Shown here: one piece after another, positions 15,091 through 22,404 of the stretch | Numbering within the stretch: the first letter of the stretch is position 1 | Layout: each line of letters starts with the position of its first letter | NCBI GenBank assembly: GCA_031376425.1 | Contig: JANMDR010000293.1 | Span: 1-22,404 of the forward strand | Direction of reading: 5' to 3' | Length of the DNA: 22,404 bases | From: JANMDR01 sp031376425 | GTDB lineage: Bacteria; Pseudomonadota; Gammaproteobacteria; Burkholderiales; Usitatibacteraceae | Program-made: the position numbers and the translations under genes | The notes under the pieces: generated by a model | Database searches by the model: none | The model's input: the letters and a program-made list of their open reading frames with translations, nothing else | What the model was told of the DNA's origin: nothing

Positions 15091-15164
15091 CTTCAGGGTG
15101 CTTATGCACATGCTTTGGGTACAGCAACGCAGCGCGGCCCTAAAATTTATAGCCTGATTGGCAG

Positions 15165-15192
15165 TTGGCTATGATAAAGTTATCGCTACAAT
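15165..15192 (+). promoter_or_regulatory. Possible sigma70 promoter for the sigma/kinase pair
   Basis: TTGGCT at 15165-15170 and TACAAT at 15187-15192 with a 16-base spacer, about 140 bases before the sigma factor start. Matches by eye only. Confidence 0.35.
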
Positions 15193-15333
15193 AAGCTTGA
15201 TGGTGGGCAAGAATTGTATTGTCTGCAGCTTGCAACTGAAGGTGCCGCGAAAGCATGATTTGCCAAAAACAGACGAGGGTCTACACCTTTTTGCACGACT
15301 TTCAAGCATTGCCGAAATCCGAAAACTAATACA

Positions 15334-15918
15334 ATGAGCGCACGATCACCGCAACTCAAAAACTCACTGACTACCATGCTGGATGCATGGCAGACTTCGC
15401 ATCACGGCATGCAAGACAGTGCATTTCATGCGCTCATTGAGGCGTGCTACGCACAATTACGGCGGCTTGCTGGCGAACGTTTGCGCGAGAGCGGCGCGAT
15501 TTCCCTATCCCCTACCGACCTGCTTCATGATGCGATTATTTACATTGGTGCATCGCACGCCGCCATCAAAAACACCGATCATTTTTTAGCAACGATGTCG
15601 CTAAAAATGCGCTCGCTCCTTATTGATCACGCCCGCACCAAGTTAGCGGACAAACACGGCGGTGATTTAATTCGCATCACCTTGACTGACGCTAATATTG
15701 CTACGTCGGACGTGACCTATGAGCTGATTGCGCTCGACGCTGCGTTCAACCAGCTTGATGAAATAGAACCACGTTGTGCGCAGGTAATGCACCTAACTTA
15801 TTTTGCGGGCATGAAGCGCGCTGACATTGCTAAACTTCTCGATGTTTCGCTTTTCACCATTGATGCCGACTTGCGCTTTGGTCATGCATTTGCGATGGAG
15901 AGCCTTGATGATGCATAA
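15334..15918 (+). CDS. ECF sigma factor (TIGR02999 / Sig-70_X6-like)
   Basis: 194 residues. Order of elements: helix ACYAQLRRLAGERLRES (37-53), region 2 core SLSPTDLLHDAIIYI (57-71), then HFLATMSLKMRSLLIDHART (83-102) and KHGG, and region 4 with LDEIEPRCAQVMHLTYFAGM and helix-turn-helix IAKLLDVSLFTIDADLRFG (165-183). This is the pattern of the Sig-70_X6 ECF group (PTxLVHE, ILVDHAR, YFxGxxxxEIA). No anti-sigma factor is adjacent; instead a Ser/Thr kinase starts 42 bases downstream. In the related ECF43 system of Vibrio (EcfP/PknT) the kinase phosphorylates a threonine in region 2 to switch the sigma factor on. T61 in SPTDLLHD is the equivalent candidate here, by inference. No clear ribosome site precedes ATG 15334. 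Confidence 0.85.
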   Translation: MSARSPQLKNSLTTMLDAWQTSHHGMQDSAFHALIEACYAQLRRLAGERLRESGAISLSPTDLLHDAIIYIGASHAAIKNTDHFLATMSLKMRSLLIDHARTKLADKHGGDLIRITLTDANIATSDVTYELIALDAAFNQLDEIEPRCAQVMHLTYFAGMKRADIAKLLDVSLFTIDADLRFGHAFAMESLDDA

Positions 15919-15960
15919 CTTTTGCCCACTTTGTACATGCCATCATAACTAACGCTAACC

Positions 15961-18900
15961 ATGCCCCACACCCTACGCGAACTATTTGATGCCGTTACCC
16001 ATTTGCCTAAAGACGCGCAACGCGCGGCTTTAGAAACGCTAACGGACGATGGCGCACTCATTAACAAAGTGCTGCGTCTATGCGATCACGCTTGCGACTA
16101 TAACGCCGACATGGCTAAAGTGGTTGCCGCTAACGTAGATGTTTTGAGCGCGAGTTTAAGCAATGAACTCGATGCCGGAGACCGGCTTGATTCATGGAAA
16201 CTGATCGAAAAAATTGGCCAAGGCGGGATGGGAACAGTATTTTTAGCCGAACGTGCCGACGGGCATTTTCAGCAAACCGTTGCTGTGAAGGTGATGCACG
16301 GCTTACCCACTGCCGCTGCCAAAGCGCGGCTGGCGCAAGAACGGCAAATATTAGCCGGACTTACTCACCCCAATATTGCGCGATTATTCGATGGCGGCGC
16401 GACGCCAAATGGGCAGCCGTACTTGGTACTGGAATATATTAAGGGCTTGTCGATAGACGCGTATTGTCAATCTAAAGGTTTAAATTTTATCCAGATACTG
16501 GAGCTAATTTTACCGATTTGCGATGCCGTTGCCATAGCCCACCAGCGCCTAATTATTCATTGCGATATTAAACCGTCCAACATCGTGGTGAGCCAAGCAG
16601 GACGGCCTTCTTTGCTTGATTTTGGTATTGCCAATTTAGTTGGTGAGGCAGAGATATTGCCGCCACATCTGGATGAAGACGCGGCTGAGGTAATGCCTAC
16701 AAGCAAGGCAAACGAGGCTCCAGCGCAAGGAGCTCACTTTACCCAAACAACTGTGCGCGGACATGTTTCTGTCGCCTACACACCACGCTATGCCAGCCCT
16801 GAGCAAATTGCTAACAAGCCCATCACCACGGCTACTGATATTTACAGCTTGGGCCGCGTTATCGAAGACTTGTGTGCGCTCGATCCTGCGTTTGCAGGCA
16901 CTAGCGCGGTGCAGAAAAACCGATTACAACTGCAAGAACTCCACGCTATTATTGATAAAGCATGCGCGGAAATTCCAAGTGTGCGTTATGGCAGTGCGCA
17001 AATATTGGCATCCGATATATCCAACCTTTTACGCGGCGCACGGGTGGATGCTGCGGCCTTCGTGCCAGGTTATCAAAGCCGTAAATGGTTTAGCCAACAC
17101 TGGTTAAAAGCGGCGGCGGGATTACTATTTTTAACTGTTATTAGCGGCTTCTCGGTCAAGGTGTTTATCGAAAAAAATCGCGCCGAGCAACAAGCCAACA
17201 ATGCTGAGATCGAACGAAAAAAAGCCGAAGCCCAACGTGCAATTGCACAGACTGAAAGAGCCGTAGCGCAAGCGGAACGGCAAACCGCGATAGAAGCGAA
17301 AAGTGTAGCCGAAACCGCACGACAAGCCAGCCTCTTGGCCAACAAAGAAACATTAGCACAACGCGATGTGGCTGAAGGTGCCCGTAAAAAGGCGTTCTCT
17401 GCGGAAAAATTAGCGCTGGCGGCAAAAGCCGCCGCCGAGCAATCCATGCAACAAGCGCAGGACGAGCGCGATAATGTAGTCAAAGCGCAGAAATCAACGG
17501 AGACAGTAAACAATTTTTTGGTGTCCATTTTCGATGGTGTGAATCCATCAAAAGGCGGGAGTCGCAATGCCAGCGCACGTGATGTGATCGCGCGTGCGGA
17601 GCAACAACTGGCCACGCTAAAGGATGTGGAACCGGTGATTCAGGCGAGGTTGTTTCGGTCGCTCGCAGCGATTCACTTAAATCTGGGCGACAGAAAACAA
17701 AGTGCGCAATACAATCTACGCGCGGCAGATGCCTATGCCACGTATGGCGATAAATATATTGCGCTGCGTTCCAACGTTATCAGCGCTGCGTCGGTTCAGC
17801 TTGAGGGAGAAAATAATGCGTTAGCGCTAACGTTAGCCCAGCAAGCCGTGCAATTAACGAGTAAAGATAAGGTCGCTTCGCCGTTAGCGTATGTAGTGTC
17901 GGCAAATTCCCTCATCGTCGCGCTGCATCGCCAAGGCCGCTACCGTGAGGCCGCGCAGCTTATAGTTGAGCTTGATGCTATTTATGCCGGAAATGCCGAA
18001 AAATTGGCCAAATCAACCGCTTACGCCTCGTTTCGTCATAACGCTGCCTACAACCTATATCATCTGGGCAACTATGTTGGTGCAGAAAAAGCATTTGCAG
18101 CCGAGATGAAAATCCGAGAACAACGCAATCCTGTTGATGAACACGGTTTAGCCGCCACAGCGGGGGGCTTAGCCAATACTTTTAAGCAACTCAACAAAAA
18201 TACGGAAGCCGAGGCACTGTTTCTCAAAATTATCGCCCGCATGGAAAACAAGTTGGGCGAGGGTAACTCGACGAGGGTCGAAGTTATCAGGAACTACGCC
18301 ACCTTTTTAAAAGAAATTAAGCGGTTTGACGACGCGCATCAGCAATTCATAAAAGCCGAAACCGTTGCCACCAAGTATCGGGCCACCGGCGGTGCGTTGG
18401 CTAATATCGCAGAGCAACGAGCAACTTTAGCGGAAGCGCGTGGCCAGCACGATGAAGCCGTTACACAGCTAAACCGCGCCGTAAAAATGTACGCTGCGGA
18501 ACAGGGGGAGGTGAATCGCGATTCGGCGCGGGGGTTAATGCGAATTGCTCAGGTGCAATTAGAGGCAAAAGCAACGCCAGTGGCGCGTGAATTCGCAGAG
18601 CGCAGTATTGCAATGCAAGTGCAGCTTCGCGGCGAAGCGGGGGAAGCCGACGAACTCATGCTGCGCGTATTAAAAACTACCGCTGATATTGACCTAGCTG
18701 AATATAAACCAGCGCAAGCGATAAAAACATTAGAAAGAATCGCAACACTTGATCAACAAGTATCACTCCGTGCTCAGTACAACACAAGGATGGCGTTAGC
18801 GCGTGCGTGGGCCGCCAATAATACCGGCAGCGGATTAACGCAATCGCAGCACAACAGCAAAGCCGCCGAATTTGCACAAGAAGCGTTAACGCTAGCAGAA

Positions 18901-19035
18901 AAATCGCGGGGCAAATCAAGTGCGACTTATATCGCAGCGCAGGCGCTGCTGGACAGCGTAACGGGCGTGAGTAAAGACGCAGGAAGCGCGGCCGCTAGTA
19001 CTACAGCGCAAGCGCGCGAGCCAGTGTTGGAATAA
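15961..19035 (+). CDS. Transmembrane Ser/Thr protein kinase with coiled coil and TPR region
   Basis: 1024 residues. The kinase domain spans about 80-360: glycine loop IGQGGMGTVF (85-94), ATP lysine K110 in VAVKVM, E127 in helix C, catalytic loop IIHCDIKPSN (198-207) with D202, DFG at 220-222 and SPEQ at 279-282. The usual HRD is HCD, so this is a non-RD kinase. The DFG-to-SPE segment is ~59 residues, longer than usual because of an acidic/Thr-rich insert (PPHLDEDAAEV, TQTTVRGH). One membrane helix follows (about 381-402), then an Ala/Glu/Gln-rich coiled coil (404-520) and a TPR-like helical array to about 990. The kinase is cytoplasmic and the coiled coil/TPR part should lie in the periplasm, a receptor-kinase layout. 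The ECF sigma gene is 42 bases upstream, suggesting a kinase-sigma signalling pair. The TPR assignment is by repeat texture. Confidence 0.9.
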   Translation: MPHTLRELFDAVTHLPKDAQRAALETLTDDGALINKVLRLCDHACDYNADMAKVVAANVDVLSASLSNELDAGDRLDSWKLIEKIGQGGMGTVFLAERADGHFQQTVAVKVMHGLPTAAAKARLAQERQILAGLTHPNIARLFDGGATPNGQPYLVLEYIKGLSIDAYCQSKGLNFIQILELILPICDAVAIAHQRLIIHCDIKPSNIVVSQAGRPSLLDFGIANLVGEAEILPPHLDEDAAEVMPTSKANEAPAQGAHFTQTTVRGHVSVAYTPRYASPEQIANKPITTATDIYSLGRVIEDLCALDPAFAGTSAVQKNRLQLQELHAIIDKACAEIPSVRYGSAQILASDISNLLRGARVDAAAFVPGYQSRKWFSQHWLKAAAGLLFLTVISGFSVKVFIEKNRAEQQANNAEIERKKAEAQRAIAQTERAVAQAERQTAIEAKSVAETARQASLLANKETLAQRDVAEGARKKAFSAEKLALAAKAAAEQSMQQAQDERDNVVKAQKSTETVNNFLVSIFDGVNPSKGGSRNASARDVIARAEQQLATLKDVEPVIQARLFRSLAAIHLNLGDRKQSAQYNLRAADAYATYGDKYIALRSNVISAASVQLEGENNALALTLAQQAVQLTSKDKVASPLAYVVSANSLIVALHRQGRYREAAQLIVELDAIYAGNAEKLAKSTAYASFRHNAAYNLYHLGNYVGAEKAFAAEMKIREQRNPVDEHGLAATAGGLANTFKQLNKNTEAEALFLKIIARMENKLGEGNSTRVEVIRNYATFLKEIKRFDDAHQQFIKAETVATKYRATGGALANIAEQRATLAEARGQHDEAVTQLNRAVKMYAAEQGEVNRDSARGLMRIAQVQLEAKATPVAREFAERSIAMQVQLRGEAGEADELMLRVLKTTADIDLAEYKPAQAIKTLERIATLDQQVSLRAQYNTRMALARAWAANNTGSGLTQSQHNSKAAEFAQEALTLAEKSRGKSSATYIAAQALLDSVTGVSKDAGSAAASTTAQAREPVLE

Positions 19036-19065
19036 GCTGCGGCGGGTGATTAGTTGAGGAAATCA

Positions 19066-19112
19066 TTTTGCCACCACTCGGCGCAATTGGCGCTGCGCTG
19101 ATTGCGCCCTAC
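19066..19112. repeat. Palindromic intergenic repeat, family GGCGCAAT/ATTGCGCC, copy 2
   Basis: Shares CCACCACTCGGCGCAATT and GCTGATTGCGCCCTAC with the copy at 5068-5124. Arms GGCGCAAT 19080-19087 and ATTGCGCC 19101-19108. Confidence 0.7.
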
Positions 19113-19166
19113 TGATTCCGTTTCTAAATCAAAAGTGCCATTACTTGCACCGTACAAAATATGAAG

Positions 19167-19200
19167 CATCGTCATTCCAGCGAAGGCTGGAATGACGATG
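19167..19200. terminator. Perfect 15-bp hairpin between convergent genes
   Basis: Arms CATCGTCATTCCAGC and GCTGGAATGACGATG with a GAAG tetraloop lie between the stops of the kinase gene (19035) and the halogenase-like gene (19261). There is no long U-tract, so it may be a dispersed palindromic repeat doing terminator duty; part of it recurs near 4946-4960. Confidence 0.5.
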
Positions 19201-19260
19201 TTTATATAACACTCAGGGGGAAATAACGCACGAATGAAATGAAAATGGAATGAAGGCTTG

Positions 19261-20763
19261 CTACATCGCCCGACAATTGTGATCGATAAACTCCTGATGC
19301 ATCGGCATGACATCGACGCATTTTGCGATCACATTTTGGACGCTGCCGACAAATTCTGTTAGCTCTTGGTGGGACAATAAATCGACCATAGGGTGATAGC
19401 CACTGGGCATGATGCGTTGGCCGAGCATCACTTGTACCCAGCTGGCTACGCCAAAAAGCTCGTCGGAATCACGGAAAAATCTGGCGTTGCTGGCGAATAC
19501 ATCTATTTTATTTTGCAGGCTATCGGGAATTTTCATGGTGCGTACGTGGTTCCAGAATGGGGTATCATCGCGCTCGGTGGCTTTGTAGTGGAGCACTAAA
19601 AAATCGCGAATTTTTTCAAATTCCCATACTGATTGTTCGTTGTAGGTGTCGATATCTACTTGGTTGAATCCGGTATCGGGAAAGAACGCAATTAGCCTCG
19701 CGATACTGGTTTGCACCAAGTGAATACTGGTGGATTCTAGGGGTTCCATAAAGCCACTGGCTAGCCCCATTGCCACGACGTTTTTGCTCCAGAATTTTTT
19801 GCGTTTGCCGGTTACAAATTTAATGACGCGTGGCTCGGCGATGGCTTTACCGTCAAGGTTTGCCATGACGGTGGCAATGGCTTCGTCTTCAGAAATAAAG
19901 TCTTTACTAAACACATAGCCGTTGCCGGTACGGTGTTGCAGCGGGATGCGCCACTGCCAGCCCGCATCTCTTGCAGTGGAGCGGGTGTAGGGGGTGGGCG
20001 CGGCTACTTTTTCGCAGGGTACGGCCACGGCGCGGTTACAGGGCAGCCATTCGGTCCAGTCGTCATAGCCCGCTTTTAGGGCACCTTCAATTAGCAGGCC
20101 ACGGAAGCCGGAGCAATCAATAAATAGTTCACCGGTTATAATTTCGCCGCTTTCCATACGTACGGATTCTACAAAGCCATCTTCAGCACGTAGCAGGGTT
20201 TCAACAATTTTACCTTCGGTGCGGCGCACACCACGGGCTTCGGCGTATTCACGCAAATATTTGGCGTAAAGGCCAGCATCAAAATGGTAGGCGTAGGCCA
20301 CGCTGGCTAAGGGTGAATTAGGTAAATCGGCACCGCGCATAAATTTATTGGCGGGTGCGGCTGCGGTGTTGAGCGAGAATTTGCCGATGTCTGGCACTTT
20401 GCCTAGCTGAAATAATTTTAGCCAATAGTGATGGAACTGGATTAGCCCCAAATCTTGGCCAATGCCGCCAAAGCCGTGGATGTAGGAATCGCCGAGCTTA
20501 CCCCAATTGACGAATTCAATGCCGAGTTTGAAGGTGCCTTGGGTACGTTTGATGAAATCATTTTCATCTAATTCCAGCACGTTATTGAAGAGCTTTATCT
20601 GCGGGATGGTGGCTTCGCCCACACCCACAGTGGAAATTTCATCGGACTCAATTAAGCGAATATTGTATTCGCGGCTGAGCACTTTTGAAAGTGAGGCCGC
20701 AACCATCCAACCTGCTGTGCCGCCACCGACGATGACGATGTCTCTAATGCGTTTATTTGCCAT
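19261..20763 (-). CDS. Flavin-dependent tryptophan halogenase-family protein
   Basis: 500 residues from ATG at 20763; GGAAAG five bases upstream supports this over a frame reaching 20829, which would translate repeat sequence. The N-terminal FAD motif is GGGTAGWM (13-20) and GVGEATIP is at 47-54. K79 in GTFKLGIEFVNW matches the catalytic lysine position of PrnA/RebH, E343 in FMEPLESTSIHL matches the essential glutamate, and WQWRIP at 269-274 is the halogenase WxWxIP motif that blocks monooxygenation. The enzyme would use FADH2, O2 and halide. Many members next to TonB-dependent receptors have no known substrate and may not act on free tryptophan. The receptor gene lies upstream on the same strand, but a strong terminator separates them. 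All key residues are present, so activity is plausible. Confidence 0.9.
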   Translation of the reverse strand: MANKRIRDIVIVGGGTAGWMVAASLSKVLSREYNIRLIESDEISTVGVGEATIPQIKLFNNVLELDENDFIKRTQGTFKLGIEFVNWGKLGDSYIHGFGGIGQDLGLIQFHHYWLKLFQLGKVPDIGKFSLNTAAAPANKFMRGADLPNSPLASVAYAYHFDAGLYAKYLREYAEARGVRRTEGKIVETLLRAEDGFVESVRMESGEIITGELFIDCSGFRGLLIEGALKAGYDDWTEWLPCNRAVAVPCEKVAAPTPYTRSTARDAGWQWRIPLQHRTGNGYVFSKDFISEDEAIATVMANLDGKAIAEPRVIKFVTGKRKKFWSKNVVAMGLASGFMEPLESTSIHLVQTSIARLIAFFPDTGFNQVDIDTYNEQSVWEFEKIRDFLVLHYKATERDDTPFWNHVRTMKIPDSLQNKIDVFASNARFFRDSDELFGVASWVQVMLGQRIMPSGYHPMVDLLSHQELTEFVGSVQNVIAKCVDVMPMHQEFIDHNCRAM

Positions 20764-20810
20764 TTCAGTCTTTCCGTTTTCAGTTTCATGCGCTGCAGGA
20801 TAGCACGCAC

Positions 20811-20842
20811 CGCGTGGGCAAAACTGCATTGCCCACCCTACT
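20811..20842. repeat. Palindromic intergenic repeat (GTGGGCAA/TTGCCCAC type)
   Basis: CGTGGGCAAAACTGCATTGCC followed by CACCCTAC gives arms GTGGGCAA and TTGCCCAC around a short loop. It is upstream of the halogenase-like gene and would be translated if the longer start were used. Confidence 0.6.
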
Positions 20843-20875
20843 TTTACAACGATTATATTTTACTACCACTAATAA

Positions 20876-20903
20876 AAAGCCCTGCCGTTTAAACGGCAGG
20901 GCT
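20876..20903 (-). terminator. Strong intrinsic terminator of the TonB-dependent receptor gene
   Basis: A perfect 28-base palindrome (arms AAGCCCTGCCGTTT and AAACGGCAGGGCTT) lies 42 bases beyond the receptor stop, followed on the minus strand by TTTTTATTA. This is a textbook rho-independent terminator. Confidence 0.9.
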
Positions 20904-20945
20904 TCAATATTACAACCACATAAACTACTTATTATTAAACGTAAA

Positions 20946-22404
20946 TTAGAACTTGTAGTTCACGCCAAACAATACTGTGCGGCCATAGCTTGAGTAGACT
21001 TTTGGTTTGTCTTTCACGCCTTCGTAGGTACGATATGGTGTGTTGTCGAGGTTATTCATCTGTAGCAATACAGATAGGCCTTTGAACATACCGGCGTCAA
21101 ACGAATAGCCAAGTTGTACGTCAGTAATATTTTCACCACGGACATAAACAAACTCGCGGTCAGCACCAAAGCCTGCAACTTCACCTACGAAGTCGGAGCG
21201 GCTACGGTTGCTAATACGGGCTGAGAAACCATACTTTTCGTAGTAAGCAGTAAGGTTGGTTACGCGCTTAGACAAACCTGGTAGCGGCTGGCTATTGCCG
21301 GGGCCATTTGGCTTGATTGAGCTATCGGTATCCGAATGGCTGACGACTACACCGAAACCATCCAACACTGGTGTTATTAGGTTTAATGGTACAGAAGCTG
21401 AAAGCTCGATACCCTTCATATTGCCGCCCTTACCATTGGTTGGTGTATCAAACGTACCGATGTTTGAAATCGGCGTTACGGCACCATTGGTTGGGTTTGG
21501 GAAACCGGTGAAGTCTTTAGCTATTTTGTCTTGATAGATGTATGACTTCAAATCTTTGTAGAAATACGCAGCAGCAATGTATGCCTTGTTGCCAAAATAT
21601 TTCTCGTACGCTAAGTCAAATACGTTCGCGCGGAATGGATCTAGATTTGGATTACCACCGTCACCAGACCATTGGCGATTCGTTACGCCTAAGCTAAAGT
21701 TTGAGCTAGCACGCATTTGATCCAAACGTGCGCGAGTCATGGTTTGTGCCAAGCCTAAGCGAACTGTTTGTTCGGCTGGCAGGCTCAATGCAAGATTCAA
21801 GCTAGGTAGGTAATCGGTGTATTTTTTGCCACCGGAAATACCCGTTACGCCTGAAACTGCATTGCCATCTGCTACGGCGAAAGCTCTGGAGCTTTGATCG
21901 GTATTGATTATTTGCAAACCGATATTACCGCGTAGAGGCATATCGCCAACTAGGGTGTCGATATCAGCTTTAGCAAAAGCAGTAACAACTTTCTCTTCAA
22001 CTACCCAATTTTTGTTGGTGATGTCTTTATTGAAGTTAGGCTTCAAGGTGTAGAGCTGGTCAACAACGGCTTGGATGTCATAAGCTAAAATACCTGGCAT
22101 GCCAACGAAACCGATATTGCTAGGCGACAAGAGTGAACCTGTTGGCACGGAAGCTGATGCAGGCGGGGTTGAGTTACCAGAAGCTGGGCGTGTTTTTAGG
22201 TTAACAAAATACTCTGGCACGTCTTTTGATTTTTTACGGGTTGCGTAGTTAAGGCCAAAATCAATAGAGGAGAACACGCCTTCTAGGTCTTTTTTGCCTG
22301 TTAGCTTGAATGCAGAGGCTTCATCTTTTACGTTTAGGTATTTGATGTAACCGTCTTGTCCCCAGCCGCCGGAATCAACGAGTTTGATGATGTTTGGATC
22401 AGCG
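20946..22404 (-). CDS. TonB-dependent receptor, C-terminal part (5' end outside window)
   Basis: The minus-strand frame is open to the right edge, giving about 485 residues, with a stop at 20946. A GTG at 22277 is internal, since the upstream codons continue in frame (PNIIKLVDSGGWGQDGYIKY). The sequence is a run of amphipathic outer-membrane strands with aromatic girdles (TVRLGLAQTMTRARLDQM, NVFDLAYEKYFGNKAYIAAA, KRVTNLTAYYEKYGFSARIS) and the family C-terminus: LQMNNLDNTPYRTYEG, then RTVLFGVNYKF ending in Phe. The style fits the TonB-Xanth-Caul group (TIGR01782), which imports glycans or other bulky nutrients across the outer membrane using TonB energy. Plug and signal peptide lie outside the window. 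A tryptophan-halogenase-family gene next door is a common neighbour of this group. Confidence 0.92.
   Translation of the reverse strand, partial: ADPNIIKLVDSGGWGQDGYIKYLNVKDEASAFKLTGKKDLEGVFSSIDFGLNYATRKKSKDVPEYFVNLKTRPASGNSTPPASASVPTGSLLSPSNIGFVGMPGILAYDIQAVVDQLYTLKPNFNKDITNKNWVVEEKVVTAFAKADIDTLVGDMPLRGNIGLQIINTDQSSRAFAVADGNAVSGVTGISGGKKYTDYLPSLNLALSLPAEQTVRLGLAQTMTRARLDQMRASSNFSLGVTNRQWSGDGGNPNLDPFRANVFDLAYEKYFGNKAYIAAAYFYKDLKSYIYQDKIAKDFTGFPNPTNGAVTPISNIGTFDTPTNGKGGNMKGIELSASVPLNLITPVLDGFGVVVSHSDTDSSIKPNGPGNSQPLPGLSKRVTNLTAYYEKYGFSARISNRSRSDFVGEVAGFGADREFVYVRGENITDVQLGYSFDAGMFKGLSVLLQMNNLDNTPYRTYEGVKDKPKVYSSYGRTVLFGVNYKF

Larger units (their letters stand above)
14830..15333. other. Divergent intergenic region between NHL gene and ECF sigma gene
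   Basis: 504 bases without a credible gene. It must hold promoters for both flanking genes. Visible elements: AAGGAG ribosome site of the NHL gene, GCTAAA-N6-TTTAGC at 15013-15030, a hairpin-forming ATGCCC...GGGCAT at 15061-15090 with inner TGCAA/TTGCA, and a sigma70-like promoter at 15165-15192 toward the sigma gene. Confidence 0.6.

Noticed and set aside
19167..19200. Small RNA gene from the perfect hairpin
   Set aside because: The element belongs to a dispersed palindromic repeat family and has no promoter visible; terminator or repeat is the simpler reading.
20764..20829. Longer N-terminus for the halogenase-like protein
   Set aside because: The extension translates a palindromic repeat, while the FAD-binding N-terminus starts properly at 20763 and puts the lysine at position 79.
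22277..22277. GTG at 22277 as the true start of the TonB-dependent receptor
   Set aside because: The frame continues upstream to the window edge with typical receptor sequence, and a start here would lack a signal peptide and plug.

Overview
The window reads as a chromosomal accessory region of a Proteobacterium. It is most likely a betaproteobacterium of the Burkholderiales type: it carries an intracellular PhaZ1-type polyhydroxybutyrate depolymerase followed by a PhaM-like granule protein. Base composition is mid-GC, intergenic gaps are rich in short palindromic repeats, and there is a TonB-dependent receptor beside a flavin-dependent tryptophan-halogenase-like gene. The taxonomic guess is inference from gene content only.

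Layout. (1) Positions 1-4800, minus strand, hold a three-gene unit: a SIR2-domain protein (4800 to 2968), a MoxR-type AAA+ ATPase (2948 to 1974) and a large unrecognised protein that starts at 1914 and is still open at the left edge. This is the best candidate for an under-described system, a putative NAD-consuming, NTPase-controlled conflict or defence system. (2) Positions 5172-6887 hold two divergent toxin-antitoxin modules. An AbrB-like/RelE-like pair on the minus strand is bracketed by a 123-bp direct repeat; a vapBC pair follows on the plus strand. (3) Positions 7044-8848 hold phaZ and a phaM-like gene whose two halves lie in different frames, joined at an A AAA AAG slippery heptamer. 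(4) Positions 8849-9414 are a repeat thicket. (5) Positions 9415-10770 encode a secreted phosphodiester-glycosidase (NAGPA) protein. (6) Positions 10788-14829, minus strand, hold a three-gene set of exported or membrane proteins (a 17-residue-repeat protein, a secreted protein of unknown function and a DUF3592-like membrane protein), preceded by a secreted NHL beta-propeller protein with its own terminator. (7) Positions 15334-19035 hold an ECF sigma factor and a transmembrane Ser/Thr kinase with TPRs, probably one signalling pair. (8) Positions 19261-22404, minus strand, hold a tryptophan-halogenase-family flavoprotein downstream of a TonB-dependent receptor that runs off the right edge, with a strong terminator between them.

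At least four families of short palindromic intergenic repeats occur in the gaps. No rRNA, tRNA, CRISPR array, transposase, integrase or phage structural gene was recognised. The two edge genes are partial because of the window, not because of visible damage.
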